A stretch of 64,000 nucleotides of DNA from Paenibacillus amylolyticus. Lineage in GTDB: Bacteria; Bacillota; Bacilli; Paenibacillales; Paenibacillaceae. Below are positions 35,741 through 44,553 of this stretch, in pieces. The notes under the pieces are model-generated. The model saw only the letters and a program-made list of their open reading frames with translations, searched no databases and was not told the DNA's origin. The translations under genes were made by a program, and so were the position numbers. The stretch spans positions 3,782,001-3,846,000 of the forward strand of contig NZ_BCNV01000001.1 in the NCBI RefSeq assembly GCF_001570725.1. Reading direction: 5' to 3'. Positions within the stretch are counted from its first letter, which is position 1, and the number at the start of each line of letters is the position of its first letter.

Positions 35741-36620
35741 TGGCTTTTCCCTCCTCGTAGTGCACCCATAGCGCCGATGAACGGAATACAACCAGTGTCA
35801 ACGCCATGATGATGATGAATAGTACCCAGGCAATCGCCGATGCATACCCCATTTTGTAGAATTGGAACGCATTCTGGAACAAGTAGGGAACAACCATCTG
35901 ACTTGAATTGTCAGGTCCCCCGGCAGTGACGATAAATACCTGCGCGAAGGTCTGGAGCGCTCCAATCATACCAGTCACGAGATTGAAGAAAATGACGGGC
36001 GTTAGCATTGGGAATGTAATATGAAAGAACGATTGTGTACTTTTCGCCCCATCGATGGCAGCGGCCTCGTACAGCTCCTGTGGAATGCCTTTCATCCCTG
36101 CAAGCAGCAATACCACACCACCACCCACACCCCATAAGGACATGAGAATTAACGCTGGTTTAACCCAGTTCGGATCAAGAAGCCAGGCAGGACCCTGAAT
36201 ACCGAAGATCGCAAGTGCCTGGTTGATCAATCCTTCCGTCGGTGCAAGCAAGTGGATGAAGAGCAATGAACTCGCAACCACCGGAACGACGGAAGGCAGA
36301 TAGAACAGAATACGGAAGAAAGTAATCCCTTTGATCTTCTTGTTCAGGTAATAGGCAATCCAGAGCGAGATCGACATGCCCAGTGGGATGGATATCAACG
36401 CATAGAAGAAGGTATTACCGACGGATTTCCAGAAGATCGGATCATCGGTCAGTAGTGTTTTGTAATTGTCGATACCGATGAATTCAGGGGACTGGAACAG
36501 ATCCCAATTCGTGAAGCTCATATAGATGGAAAACAGGATCGGACCCAGGGTCAGCCCCAGAAACCCGATCAGCCAAGGCGAGATGAAGATGTAGAACCAT
36601 TTCCCGTCCTTTTTTCTCAC
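35733..36620 (-). CDS. Carbohydrate ABC transporter permease (MalF/LacF-type)
   Basis: A 295-residue permease of the CUT1 family with six predicted helices. Typical opening WFYIFISPWLIGFLGLTLGP, and EAA loop IPQELYEAAAIDGAKSTQSF. The start is taken as GTG at 36620, seven bases after GGGAGGG; upstream in-frame ATGs at 36635 and 36662 lie within or before that site and add non-family residues. It lies 102 bases downstream of the binding-protein gene and overlaps the partner permease. Confidence 0.92.
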   Translation of the reverse strand: MRKKDGKWFYIFISPWLIGFLGLTLGPILFSIYMSFTNWDLFQSPEFIGIDNYKTLLTDDPIFWKSVGNTFFYALISIPLGMSISLWIAYYLNKKIKGITFFRILFYLPSVVPVVASSLLFIHLLAPTEGLINQALAIFGIQGPAWLLDPNWVKPALILMSLWGVGGGVVLLLAGMKGIPQELYEAAAIDGAKSTQSFFHITFPMLTPVIFFNLVTGMIGALQTFAQVFIVTAGGPDNSSQMVVPYLFQNAFQFYKMGYASAIAWVLFIIIMALTLVVFRSSALWVHYEEGKANE

Positions 36621-36721
36621 GTTAAGCCCTCCCATGACGCAGAGAGCAGATGGAACCCGCATTCACGTCGATTCCACCTGTCCTGCTGTCGCTGCTATTT
36701 GTGCATGTTCAGAAAAATCCT

Positions 36722-37993
36722 CTATTTGTAGAGTCTTTCCAGTCCACTCTGAATTTCAGTTACAGTATCATCAAGCGAGGCTTTGTTGTTGAAATACACA
36801 CCCAGCTTATCGTTAATGAGCTTCATCATTTCGTTCCATTGCGGGTTGAATGGTTCAGCATAGATCGTCGATTCACTGAACGCAGCCATGTTGATTTTTT
36901 TGCCGCCATATTCAGCATTGAGGAATTCATCACTGGACAGACCTGCTTTGGTTGCAGGAGCATCCTGACCGGCTTTGACCATTGGCATCTGTGCTTCCGG
37001 TGTGGTCAGTGCTTCGATGACTTTGAAAGCTTCTTCCTTGTGTTTGGAAGCGTTGGTAATCGTTAACCCGTTGAAGAATGCGTTTGTTTCGCCCCATACC
37101 GGAGAGATATCCCAATTAATGCCTTCCACCTTGGCAAGTGAACCGATGTTCCAGAACCCTGTCGTTTCCATAGCGATCTTACCTTGAGCGAACAGCGGAT
37201 CGGCTCCGATATTCCCCATGTCGGCAATCTCGGTTGGCGTTGGTCCCGCACCGTGTGTGAAGGTCAGGTCATTCATGAATTGTAATGCTTTACGCACAGG
37301 CTCTGTATTGAAGGTTGGTTTGCCACTCTCATCGAACAATGAGCCACCGTTCTGGTAGATTAGCTGCATCCATTGCGGCCACCAGCTGCCCGGGTAGTAA
37401 CCCCATTGTGTCGTTTTGCCGTTCTCCTTCACCGTCAGCTTCTGAGCTGCCGCCATCAGATCATCTTGCGTCCAATCTTTGGTTGGGTATTCCACCCCAG
37501 CCTTGTCGAACAGATCTTTGTTATAAAAGAGGACCATCGCACCTGCCCGATCCGGCAAACCAAATTGTTTGCCATCATACTTCATCAGGTTGGCAATATC
37601 ATCGGAATAACGCTCGGACATGTTCACATTGTTCGCCTGAATCATGTCATCCAGCGGTATAATCTGATTCTTGGAGGCGTACGCCTGATAGTTCTCGGCA
37701 ATCATCATGATGTCCGGCGCTGTTCCCCCGGCGATCATGGTCTGTACTTTCTGGTCATAATCCCCTGCCACCACGTTCAGCTTCACGTTAATATCGGGAT
37801 ACGTCTGTTTCACAATGTCGAGTCGCTCCTGATAAATCTTCTTCTCATCCTCCGAGCCCCAGATCGTCATGCTCAAATCAACCTTGCCACCGGACTCGCC
37901 GGAAGAACCGTTGTTACTCCCGCTGCTACAGGCTGTCAGACCCATTACCATGACCAGCATCACTAACGAAATGACCTTAAGACTTCTTCTCAT
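36722..37993 (-). CDS. Carbohydrate ABC transporter substrate-binding lipoprotein (family 1)
   Basis: A 423-residue binding lipoprotein: signal and lipobox LTAC (Cys22), Ser/Gly linker, then the SBP family 1 fold (VDLSMTIWGSEDEKKIYQE, GTAPDIMMIAENY, VLFYNKDLFDKAGVEYPTKD, WNEMM near the C-terminus). It should catch the oligosaccharides released by the surface glycosidases. AAGGGGGC lies seven bases before the ATG. Its promoter at 38118-38147 with operators at 38033-38106 makes this the first gene of the transport and hydrolase operon. Confidence 0.93.
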   Translation of the reverse strand: MRRSLKVISLVMLVMVMGLTACSSGSNNGSSGESGGKVDLSMTIWGSEDEKKIYQERLDIVKQTYPDINVKLNVVAGDYDQKVQTMIAGGTAPDIMMIAENYQAYASKNQIIPLDDMIQANNVNMSERYSDDIANLMKYDGKQFGLPDRAGAMVLFYNKDLFDKAGVEYPTKDWTQDDLMAAAQKLTVKENGKTTQWGYYPGSWWPQWMQLIYQNGGSLFDESGKPTFNTEPVRKALQFMNDLTFTHGAGPTPTEIADMGNIGADPLFAQGKIAMETTGFWNIGSLAKVEGINWDISPVWGETNAFFNGLTITNASKHKEEAFKVIEALTTPEAQMPMVKAGQDAPATKAGLSSDEFLNAEYGGKKINMAAFSESTIYAEPFNPQWNEMMKLINDKLGVYFNNKASLDDTVTEIQSGLERLYK

Positions 37994-38032
37994 ACGTTAC
38001 GCCCCCTTGATATAATGAATGGATGACTACAC

Positions 38033-38106
38033 TGAAACCCGTTTCATGAAATGGGTTTCATTAAGCTGAAACATAAAACCCGTTCCACTTTATGAAAGGG
38101 GTTTCA
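38033..38106. promoter_or_regulatory. Cluster of LacI-type operators upstream of the sugar-binding protein
   Basis: TGAAACCCGTTTCA (38033-38046) abuts TGAAATGGGTTTCA (38047-38060); TGAAAGGGGTTTCA is at 38093-38106; a weaker TAAAACCCGTTCCA is at 38074-38087. All share the form TGAAAN(S)(S)GTTTCA. The 38093 site begins at about +5 of the predicted transcript, so binding would block elongation or start. Confidence 0.85.
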
Positions 38107-38117
38107 TTCACGCACTC

Positions 38118-38155
38118 ATTATATTTCACCCTTCAAGGAAATGTCAACGCTTTCT
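38118..38155 (-). promoter_or_regulatory. Sigma-A promoter of the transport operon with overlapping cre box
   Basis: On the - strand TTGACA (38142-38147) and TATAAT (38118-38123) are separated by 18 bases. AGAAAGCGTTGACA (38142-38155, - strand) overlaps the -35 and fits the CcpA site TGWNANCGNTNWCA with one mismatch. Confidence 0.75.
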
Positions 38156-38174
38156 TTTCCAATTACAGGGCCCC

Positions 38175-39203
38175 TTATCTTGCAGCAGGTCCTGTACTTT
38201 GACGCACAATTAGCTCCGGTTGCAGAATGATCTGCTTCTTCGGTTTGCCTTGGTTAATCAGCTCATGCAGCACGTCTACAGCCTGTTTGCCAAGCTGATA
38301 CGTGTTCTGGGATACGGTTGTCAGTTCCGGTATAACGGCACTGGCGAGCGGCGTGTCATCGAAACCCACAATGGATATATCCTTCGGAATCGAGAGCCCA
38401 TGCTCAATCGTCGACTTAATGGCACCAATCGCCGTGTTGTCATTCACGCAGATGACTGCAGTTGGCGGATTGTCACGATCCAGCAATTTGGACATCTCTC
38501 GTTTACCATCGTCGATGGAGAAGCTGCCGAGTAATTGCCGTTCTTTTGGTATTTCCAGCCCATGCTCGCGAAGTTTCTTCTGCACAGCTCTGACCTTAAC
38601 CATCGTGGTGGACAACTCTTTCAACCCGCCGACAAAAGCGATATCACGATGCCCCAGTTCAAGCAAATGCTCAGCTACAAGAGCTGCCCCTGCCCCTTCA
38701 TCCGTGTACACTCGGTGGAATCCGCCTTTGGCAATATTGCCATTAACCAGCACAATTGGCATACGTTTGCCCATGTCAATCAATTCCTGAGCCATATCAT
38801 CTGGACAAACCTGCATGTTGATTCTCCCGCCGAGAAAAATAATTCCGTCTACCCGCTTCTCTCGCAGGATGGACAAATATTCAGATTCCCTGTTGTAATC
38901 CCCTGCGGTATTGCACAGAAAAAACGTGTACCCCAATCCGCGAGCCTCATTCTCCGCGCCCCAGAAGACTTCCGGAAAGAAGGGGTTCGTGATGTCTGGC
39001 AGGATGATGGCGATGGTGCCCGTCTCTTTCTTGATCAGACTGCGCGCCTGCGCGTTGGGCTGGAACTGGTGTTTTTCGATGATGGACATAATCTTCTCTC
39101 GGGTGCTTGCACGCACAGGTGCCGTATCATTCAGCACCCGGGAGACCGTCGCGACAGATACATTTGCTTCTTTGGCGATGTCGTATATGGTGATCGGTGT
39201 CAT
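38175..39203 (-). CDS. LacI family transcriptional regulator of the carbohydrate locus
   Basis: A 342-residue LacI/GalR repressor. N-terminal helix-turn-helix ITIYDIAKEANVSVATVSRVLN with the hinge helix NAQARSLIKK, then the periplasmic-binding-like effector domain (TIAIILPDITNPFF, DGIIFLGGRIN, DISIVGFDDTPLASAVIPELTTV). The palindrome TGAAATGGGTTTCA lies both upstream of this gene and in the transport promoter, so it very probably binds there and represses itself and the operon until a sugar binds. AAGGAAGG lies close before the ATG. Confidence 0.93.
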   Translation of the reverse strand: MTPITIYDIAKEANVSVATVSRVLNDTAPVRASTREKIMSIIEKHQFQPNAQARSLIKKETGTIAIILPDITNPFFPEVFWGAENEARGLGYTFFLCNTAGDYNRESEYLSILREKRVDGIIFLGGRINMQVCPDDMAQELIDMGKRMPIVLVNGNIAKGGFHRVYTDEGAGAALVAEHLLELGHRDIAFVGGLKELSTTMVKVRAVQKKLREHGLEIPKERQLLGSFSIDDGKREMSKLLDRDNPPTAVICVNDNTAIGAIKSTIEHGLSIPKDISIVGFDDTPLASAVIPELTTVSQNTYQLGKQAVDVLHELINQGKPKKQIILQPELIVRQSTGPAAR

Positions 39204-39272
39204 AGCGGAACCTTCCTTTTTCTCTAATTTTCCCTATTTTCCCTGCTTATCATACCAGATAAGGAATGGCGA

Positions 39273-39286
39273 TGAAATGGGTTTCA
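39273..39286. promoter_or_regulatory. LacI-type operator upstream of the lacI-family gene
   Basis: TGAAATGGGTTTCA, identical to the site at 38047-38060, about 70 bases before the regulator start, near the likely -35. A TATGAT -10 lies at a plausible distance downstream. Suggests autoregulation. Confidence 0.8.
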
Positions 39287-39491
39287 TTGACGGACGAATG
39301 ATTTCACACTGGACCCATAGAAGTTCCGGGTATAACATTCATACGTGAATGGTTCGTTGCATTACTCATTAGCATCAATAATTTCATAGGACATGTTTGC
39401 TTTTCTTCATTTCCCCTTCTAATCTGCGTTTATGGTCCATATATTAAATTGTAAGCGAATTCATTGGGATTAGAGGAGTGTGAACAACGTC

Positions 39492-39854
39492 ATGATCATT
39501 CAAGTCAGTCCGCTGGCAGAAGCAAGACTTACTGAAAAGCTGGGAGATCGACCAGGCTATTTCAAATTGTTTTATGATACCGATGGATGCGGTTGTGACG
39601 GAATTGCGGTGCTTCTGATCTTAAACGAACCGGATAGCGATGATGTTACCGTAGAAGCCGGTTCGCTTCCCTTTGTAATCAACAAACAGCAGCAGATTTA
39701 CTTTGAGCCCTGTCTGCGTCTGCAATCCGAGCACAGTTTCCCTTCATTTCGACTGAGTAGCGATTCCATGATCTATGGCAGTAATGTCAAAGTCCATGAT
39801 CTACGAGATACTGCAGACATAGCCCCTCAACCCACTGGATGGTTTGTACGATAA
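39492..39854 (+). CDS. HesB/IscA-like iron-sulfur protein (YqkB-type)
   Basis: A 120-residue protein with the fold pattern of HesB/IscA scaffold proteins: ISP-like opening IIQVSPLAEARLTEKL, then FKLFYDTDGCGCDGIAVLLIL with the Cys-x-Cys pair, then VINKQQQIYFEPCL. It resembles B. subtilis YqkB more than IscA, since the C-terminal Cys-Gly-Cys is absent. Role in Fe-S cluster handling is inferred from family. Both GTG at 39480 and ATG at 39492 are possible; the AGAGGAG site is awkwardly spaced for either. A strong terminator follows. Confidence 0.75.
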   Translation: MIIQVSPLAEARLTEKLGDRPGYFKLFYDTDGCGCDGIAVLLILNEPDSDDVTVEAGSLPFVINKQQQIYFEPCLRLQSEHSFPSFRLSSDSMIYGSNVKVHDLRDTADIAPQPTGWFVR

Positions 39855-39875
39855 ACGTTGAATTCACACTATAAT

Positions 39876-39923
39876 CAAAACCTCCCAATCCCACGTTTTC
39901 TGCGGGACGGGAGGTTTTTTATC
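39876..39923 (+). terminator. Intrinsic terminator
   Basis: AAAACCTCCC and GGGAGGTTTTTT arms, inner pairing TCCCAC/GCGGGA, ending in a T-run. Confidence 0.88.
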
Positions 39924-40008
39924 AGTTTAGAACGAGTTAATTAAGCATTATTCTTGTAAACATTTCATTTTTAAGCTAACGTTTCCTATCAGTTCAATAT
40001 CACTCAGA

Positions 40009-40434
40009 TTACTTCACAACAATTTCAATTGGTTTCATGGCTAGAGAGATATCCGCAGTCATTTCCACATAGAGATTTTGTTTCCCTTTTTTGGTTACTA
40101 TGAACTCATCTTCAACCTCAACCACTTGACCTGACTTAAACTCAGTTACGTATCCCACATCCGCATAATTACGCTCCTCGTTACTACCGGAGAAGGAAAA
40201 ACGAATGATTGGTTTTCCATGGAAAACTTCGACGGGTTTACTACCTGTATATTTTAGAGTTCCTTTTACTTTCATTGCCTCACCCATACTTAAAACTGTT
40301 GGTGTTGTTACTTCGAGAATAAAATCAGATGCTACTACACGTTCAGTAATTGTATCTTCATTTTTTTCGGTTGATGAACACCCAGCTATTATCATGAATA
40401 CCGCTAATACCAACATTAAGATATTATTATTCAT
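40009..40434 (-). CDS. Hypothetical lipoprotein
   Basis: A 141-residue lipoprotein: short signal with lipobox IAGC (Cys19), then a single beta-rich domain (DFILEVTTPTVLSMGEAMKV through FIVTKKGKQNLYVEM), similar in look to small immunoglobulin-like domains. No name can be given. The ATG at 40434 has no ribosome site near it: GAGAGGTGA lies about 17 bases upstream, before another ATG (40448) that is out of frame and stops after five codons. An indel at the A-run may have moved the start. Confidence 0.68.
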   Translation of the reverse strand: MNNNILMLVLAVFMIIAGCSSTEKNEDTITERVVASDFILEVTTPTVLSMGEAMKVKGTLKYTGSKPVEVFHGKPIIRFSFSGSNEERNYADVGYVTEFKSGQVVEVEDEFIVTKKGKQNLYVEMTADISLAMKPIEIVVK

Positions 40435-40626
40435 TTTAATAATTTCATATCACCTCTCTCGTACTCTAACGAATGATACATAGAAAGGGTTGCTCAATTT
40501 GTTCCTTGATTTTCCTGAACGATCTCCGAGTATAGAGAGGAGACCTGAGACGATTCGCTGAAAGTCTTGATTTTATACATCAAAAGGAATTATTTATTTA
40601 TGTTAGGTTACAGCCACCCCATTTAA

Positions 40627-41292
40627 TTAGAGCGTCTCAACCAATTTCTGAATCTTTGAGTGGGAAATTAAATATATAGGACCCATTGTTTCTATTTTGC
40701 CATCCTTTACACGTATAGCGCTCTCCTGTTCTGATGCATAAACATCAATCTCTTCTGACAAGGGGAACAGGTATCCTTGAACAAACGAGGCATAGTTGCG
40801 TTGAGAATGAGATTCGTAGGCAAAATGATCAAAGCCTATACCATCATAAATAGTACTTGTTTCAACTTCATCCGTGTTATTTAAGCTTAACCATTTTGCA
40901 GCCATGTTTAATGCACCTGCGCTAGCACCCATGATAACGGCATTGCTGTTCTTAATCGCATCCGACAATTCATAATCCGCCATAAAATCGTTCTGCAAAA
41001 CAGGATCTCCACCGCAACAACAAATGACAGAAGCGTTGTGAATTAATCGCTGGGCATCGTTCTTCTGCATTCGATAATCAATGAAATGATATTCATCAAA
41101 AATAATGTTAGCCTGATTCAACCATGTCCATTCAGAAATATCATCAAAGTTAATTTGCTCACCTGTATAACCGGACGGGTCAGCGCTTATCATAACAAGT
41201 GATTTTCTGTCTTGTATATCCTCCTGTAAATAATGGACCACCTTCTCTGGAAAAAAATGATTAAACCAACTGAAATAGTAGTGAGTAATCAA
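40627..41292 (-). CDS. Peptidase S51 (dipeptidase E-like) family protein
   Basis: A 221-residue protein of the S51 class I amidotransferase-like peptidases. The nucleophile Ser is in the elbow VIMGASAGALNMA (about residue 124), after the SVICCCGGDPVL segment; HSQRNYASF is a likely His-containing active-site strand. Members hydrolyse Asp-X dipeptides (PepE) or cyanophycin; which is unclear. The start is TTG at 41292 with GGAGGT nine bases upstream. Confidence 0.8.
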   Translation of the reverse strand: MITHYYFSWFNHFFPEKVVHYLQEDIQDRKSLVMISADPSGYTGEQINFDDISEWTWLNQANIIFDEYHFIDYRMQKNDAQRLIHNASVICCCGGDPVLQNDFMADYELSDAIKNSNAVIMGASAGALNMAAKWLSLNNTDEVETSTIYDGIGFDHFAYESHSQRNYASFVQGYLFPLSEEIDVYASEQESAIRVKDGKIETMGPIYLISHSKIQKLVETL

Positions 41293-41441
41293 AATTAATT
41301 ACCTCCATATGTATTCTTTATATACTTCCATTCTTCAGTCATTACGTTTAAAAACCGTTGTACACTTTATAAATAACCCCTCATAATTATATAATATGGA
41401 ATAAAATACAAGGACTATGTTACCACTTTATCTGTCCGTCA

Positions 41442-41477
41442 GCTGAACAAAAGCAGCCGATCAGGTTGATCGGCTAT
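41442..41477 (-). terminator. Intrinsic terminator
   Basis: On the - strand AGCCGATCA and TGATCGGCT arms are followed by GCTTTTGTT, about 40 bases after the stop at 41513. Confidence 0.7.
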
Positions 41478-41512
41478 TAACAAATGACGACTGCTTCCTT
41501 TTTTTGATAAAT

Positions 41513-41851
41513 TTATTCCTCGGAATCACTTTTCACAAAGTAATTACCGTGAGAAAGGATCTGTTTGGTATCAGCAGTTAAATGATCTAAGTTATCCACC
41601 GTTTCCTTCTCGGAAATGAAGGCGTCTTTCTCGGGTACCCTATTAAATGTTCCGAAAGATGTCGTTATACCACTGACATTTTCTAGAGCTCTATTAATTT
41701 CCTCTTCTGATAGTTTTACTGCAGGACCAAAATCTGGATAGTTCGGGTTATCCGCTTTAGCATCATCATAATAATTACTCGCATAAATACTTAAAGCAGT
41801 CACTGCCGAAACAGTCATTATTAATGCCGTACTGATAAAGATTTTTTTCAT
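41513..41851 (-). CDS. Hypothetical secreted protein
   Basis: A 112-residue protein with an N-terminal signal/anchor (MKKIFISTALIMTVSAVTAL) and an acidic, mostly helical remainder. No recognised domain. It lies beside another secreted hypothetical at 41950 in the same direction, 98 bases apart; the pair may be one transcript. Confidence 0.65.
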   Translation of the reverse strand: MKKIFISTALIMTVSAVTALSIYASNYYDDAKADNPNYPDFGPAVKLSEEEINRALENVSGITTSFGTFNRVPEKDAFISEKETVDNLDHLTADTKQILSHGNYFVKSDSEE

Positions 41852-41949
41852 TGGTGGTCACTCCTCAATCTTTTCTATAGTTGCATTCATAAATCCATTG
41901 CCCTCTAGTTCAACTGGAACTATGTTTTAGTAGAAAGCAGCTAAAAAAA

Positions 41950-42426
41950 CTACTGATCTGTATACTGCAAAGCGTGAATCGGTGTACCTTTAGTGATTTC
42001 ACCTGTCAATGTATTGATTTCTAGTGGCTCTACTAAAACCTTCCATCCATTTTCGCTTTTAAAAATTTTATACGGGAGTGGTGGTGACTGTTCGTAGCCT
42101 TGTCCTGCATACTTTTGAACTACATAAAGTTGAACTTCATCCTTGTTGACTTGTTTGCTTTCCACAATTTCATACCCTGTAGTTGGATTGGTCATAGAGT
42201 CCTTAACATATCCCTCTTCACGACTTTTCTCATCCAAATAATTTGTATCTTTAGAATAGAACATCATTCCCTCTACATCCTTAGCAATGTAAGCCTGAAA
42301 GTATTCAGTTGCTGCTTCCATCGGAGTTTGGGCTACGACTCTTTCCGCAGTTGTAGTCGATGCTACTAAAATAGAACCAGCAACAACACTGGCAAGTAAA
42401 AGCGATACTACTCCTTTTCGTTTCAT
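41950..42426 (-). CDS. Hypothetical secreted NTF2-like protein
   Basis: A 158-residue exported protein: signal ending near VASTTTAE, then ATEYFQAYIAKDVEGMMFYSKD, an NTF2-like opening helix, and YKIFKSENGWKVLVEP as in DUF4878/NTF2-like secreted domains. These often appear as accessory ligand-binding modules; function here unknown. AAAGGAG lies ten bases before the ATG. Confidence 0.68.
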   Translation of the reverse strand: MKRKGVVSLLLASVVAGSILVASTTTAERVVAQTPMEAATEYFQAYIAKDVEGMMFYSKDTNYLDEKSREEGYVKDSMTNPTTGYEIVESKQVNKDEVQLYVVQKYAGQGYEQSPPLPYKIFKSENGWKVLVEPLEINTLTGEITKGTPIHALQYTDQ

Positions 42427-42643
42427 GGATTGAGAACTCCTTTTTAGTGATAGCGTTGGTAATAGTGATCAAATTTTCTTTAGATCTATTTAATATAACG
42501 CATTGAATTATTGGAAAGTTTTTTATATTTATGAGAAATTTGTTACATCTATCTTTTAGCCTCTTTATCCAAACTCTTCTTTACGCCCAACCCACTTAAT
42601 GTTAGATTTTATAACATATCAATATGAAAGCGGTGGGTTGAAG

Positions 42644-44323
42644 ATGGATCTGCAACAGTTATTGACTATCCCCATTCTCTCCAAAGCAAAAGTGATTGCC
42701 GGACATCGTGGACTAGATCGTTTGGTACAATCGATTAATATTATGGATGCGCCAGATATTGTCCAATTCCTGAAGCCGGGAGATATGCTGCTGACGAACG
42801 GCTATATCCTGAAAGATCGTCCCGATGCTCATCTTGCATTCATTACAGACATGCATACTATTGGCTGTGCAGCGCTTGCTGTGAAGACACAGCGTTTCTC
42901 TCTTGAATTATCTCCGCAACTGCTTGAGACAGCCAACAGGCTAGGCTTCCCAATCATCGAGCTGTCTGAGATAGACAATACACTCGGTGAAATATTTCAA
43001 CATTCGATCAGTGCCATCCTTCAGAACAAAACCCATGAGCTTCACTACGCCCTGTCTATTCACAAGCAATTTTCCACGATGGTGATGCAGGGAAAAGGCA
43101 TACCCTCCATCGTAGATACGTTGTCTCAGTTGCTATCCTCACCTGTGCTGCTGCTTGGCTCAAAGAAGCAGATTACGGCAAGCTCCCATTATGCACAACA
43201 GATGGATAACCAGTCTCTCGCCGCGCCCTTACTGACATTTATAGATGAGCACCCTTCCTTCCATACCACAATCTGGATCTGCCTACTTACTGCTAATAAA
43301 TATCGACATGCTGAGCTTCATCCCATCTTCACGGATCGGCACGAGGGCTACTTGATCGCACTATACGATAGTTCCACAACCTCTAAGCTCTCCACTCTGG
43401 CACTGGAGCAAGCGGTCAATGTGATCGGTCTGGAGTTAACCAAGAAACAAGCAGTCAAGGAACGCTCCCGCCGGTACAAAAATGAATATTTCTCCGATCT
43501 CATTCAAGGGTTCATTCGTTCGGAACAAGAAGCGCTGCATCGCGGTAAGAAATATGGGCTGCAAGCCAAAGGAAGTTCTGTTCTCATTGTTGCCAAAAAG
43601 GATGAATTCTTAGCGAGCATACCTAAGCAGAACTCTACTTCCTCCGGGGAAGAGCGGTTCATCTCGGAACGAGACGCTAATTACGAGTTGATTAAGCAGG
43701 AGTTCGCCAAATTGGATCTCTCCTTCGTCATGTTCACAAAGAATGACCAGTTCGGCATACTCGTCTTTTTGGCTGAATCGTCTTGGGACGAACATACCGT
43801 TGTTCAACAGCTTGAGCGGATGGCGAGCAATCTGTATTCAGAGTCGCAGCTCAGCCTATCCTTCGGCATAGGTAATTCCTACACCAATGTGTTGGACATC
43901 GGACTCTCCTATAAGGAAGCAGTCAAGGCCCTCCAATCCGGCTATCAGATGCGAAAGACACGCTTCGCTCATTCCTATCAAACCATGGATATAAGCCGTC
44001 TGCTGCGCATGATTCCCCACGATGAGATGCTGCAGTTCCATCAAGAAACCTTTAAGCCCTTCAACGACCGAGATCCAAACGAGCGTAGCGAACTGATGAA
44101 AACCTTGTCCTCCTTCTATGAGAATCACTGCCAGATCGTTGATACGGCGAAAGAGCTATTTGTACATCGCAATACAGTGATCTATAGGTTGGAGAAATGC
44201 GAGAAACTAACCGGCAGGAACATTAAGGACCCGATGGAAAGCCTTCGCTTCCGACTTGCCTTCGCACTTGAGTCCCTTCTGAATGTTAATCCAGCCCCTA
44301 GCGATGCTAATCATACGTCTTAA
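42644..44323 (+). CDS. PucR family transcriptional regulator
   Basis: A 559-residue regulator. N-terminal PucR domain (about 1-125: LSKAKVIAGHRGLDRLVQSI, FLKPGDMLLTNGYIL), a middle CdaR/GGDEF-like domain (SFGIGNSYTNVLDIGLSYKEA), and a C-terminal HTH_30 (VDTAKELFVHRNTVIYRLEK). B. subtilis PucR controls purine catabolism in response to allantoin-type signals. The position just upstream of an ABC importer and amidase genes suggests it controls those. The ATG at 42644 has a GGTGGG-type site; a strong terminator follows, so the downstream operon has its own promoter. Confidence 0.92.
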   Translation: MDLQQLLTIPILSKAKVIAGHRGLDRLVQSINIMDAPDIVQFLKPGDMLLTNGYILKDRPDAHLAFITDMHTIGCAALAVKTQRFSLELSPQLLETANRLGFPIIELSEIDNTLGEIFQHSISAILQNKTHELHYALSIHKQFSTMVMQGKGIPSIVDTLSQLLSSPVLLLGSKKQITASSHYAQQMDNQSLAAPLLTFIDEHPSFHTTIWICLLTANKYRHAELHPIFTDRHEGYLIALYDSSTTSKLSTLALEQAVNVIGLELTKKQAVKERSRRYKNEYFSDLIQGFIRSEQEALHRGKKYGLQAKGSSVLIVAKKDEFLASIPKQNSTSSGEERFISERDANYELIKQEFAKLDLSFVMFTKNDQFGILVFLAESSWDEHTVVQQLERMASNLYSESQLSLSFGIGNSYTNVLDIGLSYKEAVKALQSGYQMRKTRFAHSYQTMDISRLLRMIPHDEMLQFHQETFKPFNDRDPNERSELMKTLSSFYENHCQIVDTAKELFVHRNTVIYRLEKCEKLTGRNIKDPMESLRFRLAFALESLLNVNPAPSDANHTS

Positions 44324-44328
44324 ACCGA

Positions 44329-44360
44329 TAACGTGTCATGTTTAATGACACGTTCTTTTG
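44329..44360 (+). terminator. Intrinsic terminator of the PucR-type gene
   Basis: AACGTGTCA and TGACACGTT arms with a seven-base loop, then CTTTTGTTTTCTTTT. Confidence 0.85.
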
Positions 44361-44553
44361 TTTTCTTTTCCCAGCCCAAACTCATTTGTGCATTTTAACT
44401 GATTTAATTCTATTTTTATGTTCATAGTAACTAATGACAACTGCACCAACAGTCTATATGATTAGGAATATATTCATTAATGTTATGTTAATTAACATTA
44501 AATCACATCAAGAAACGAAAAAACATCAGGCTGTAGGAAAGGGGCTACCTATC

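Noticed and set aside
40435..40626. Region with GAGAGGAGACC and hairpin-like segments considered as a T-box or other leader RNA.
   Set aside because: No T-box sequence or specifier structure, and no downstream gene in the right direction.
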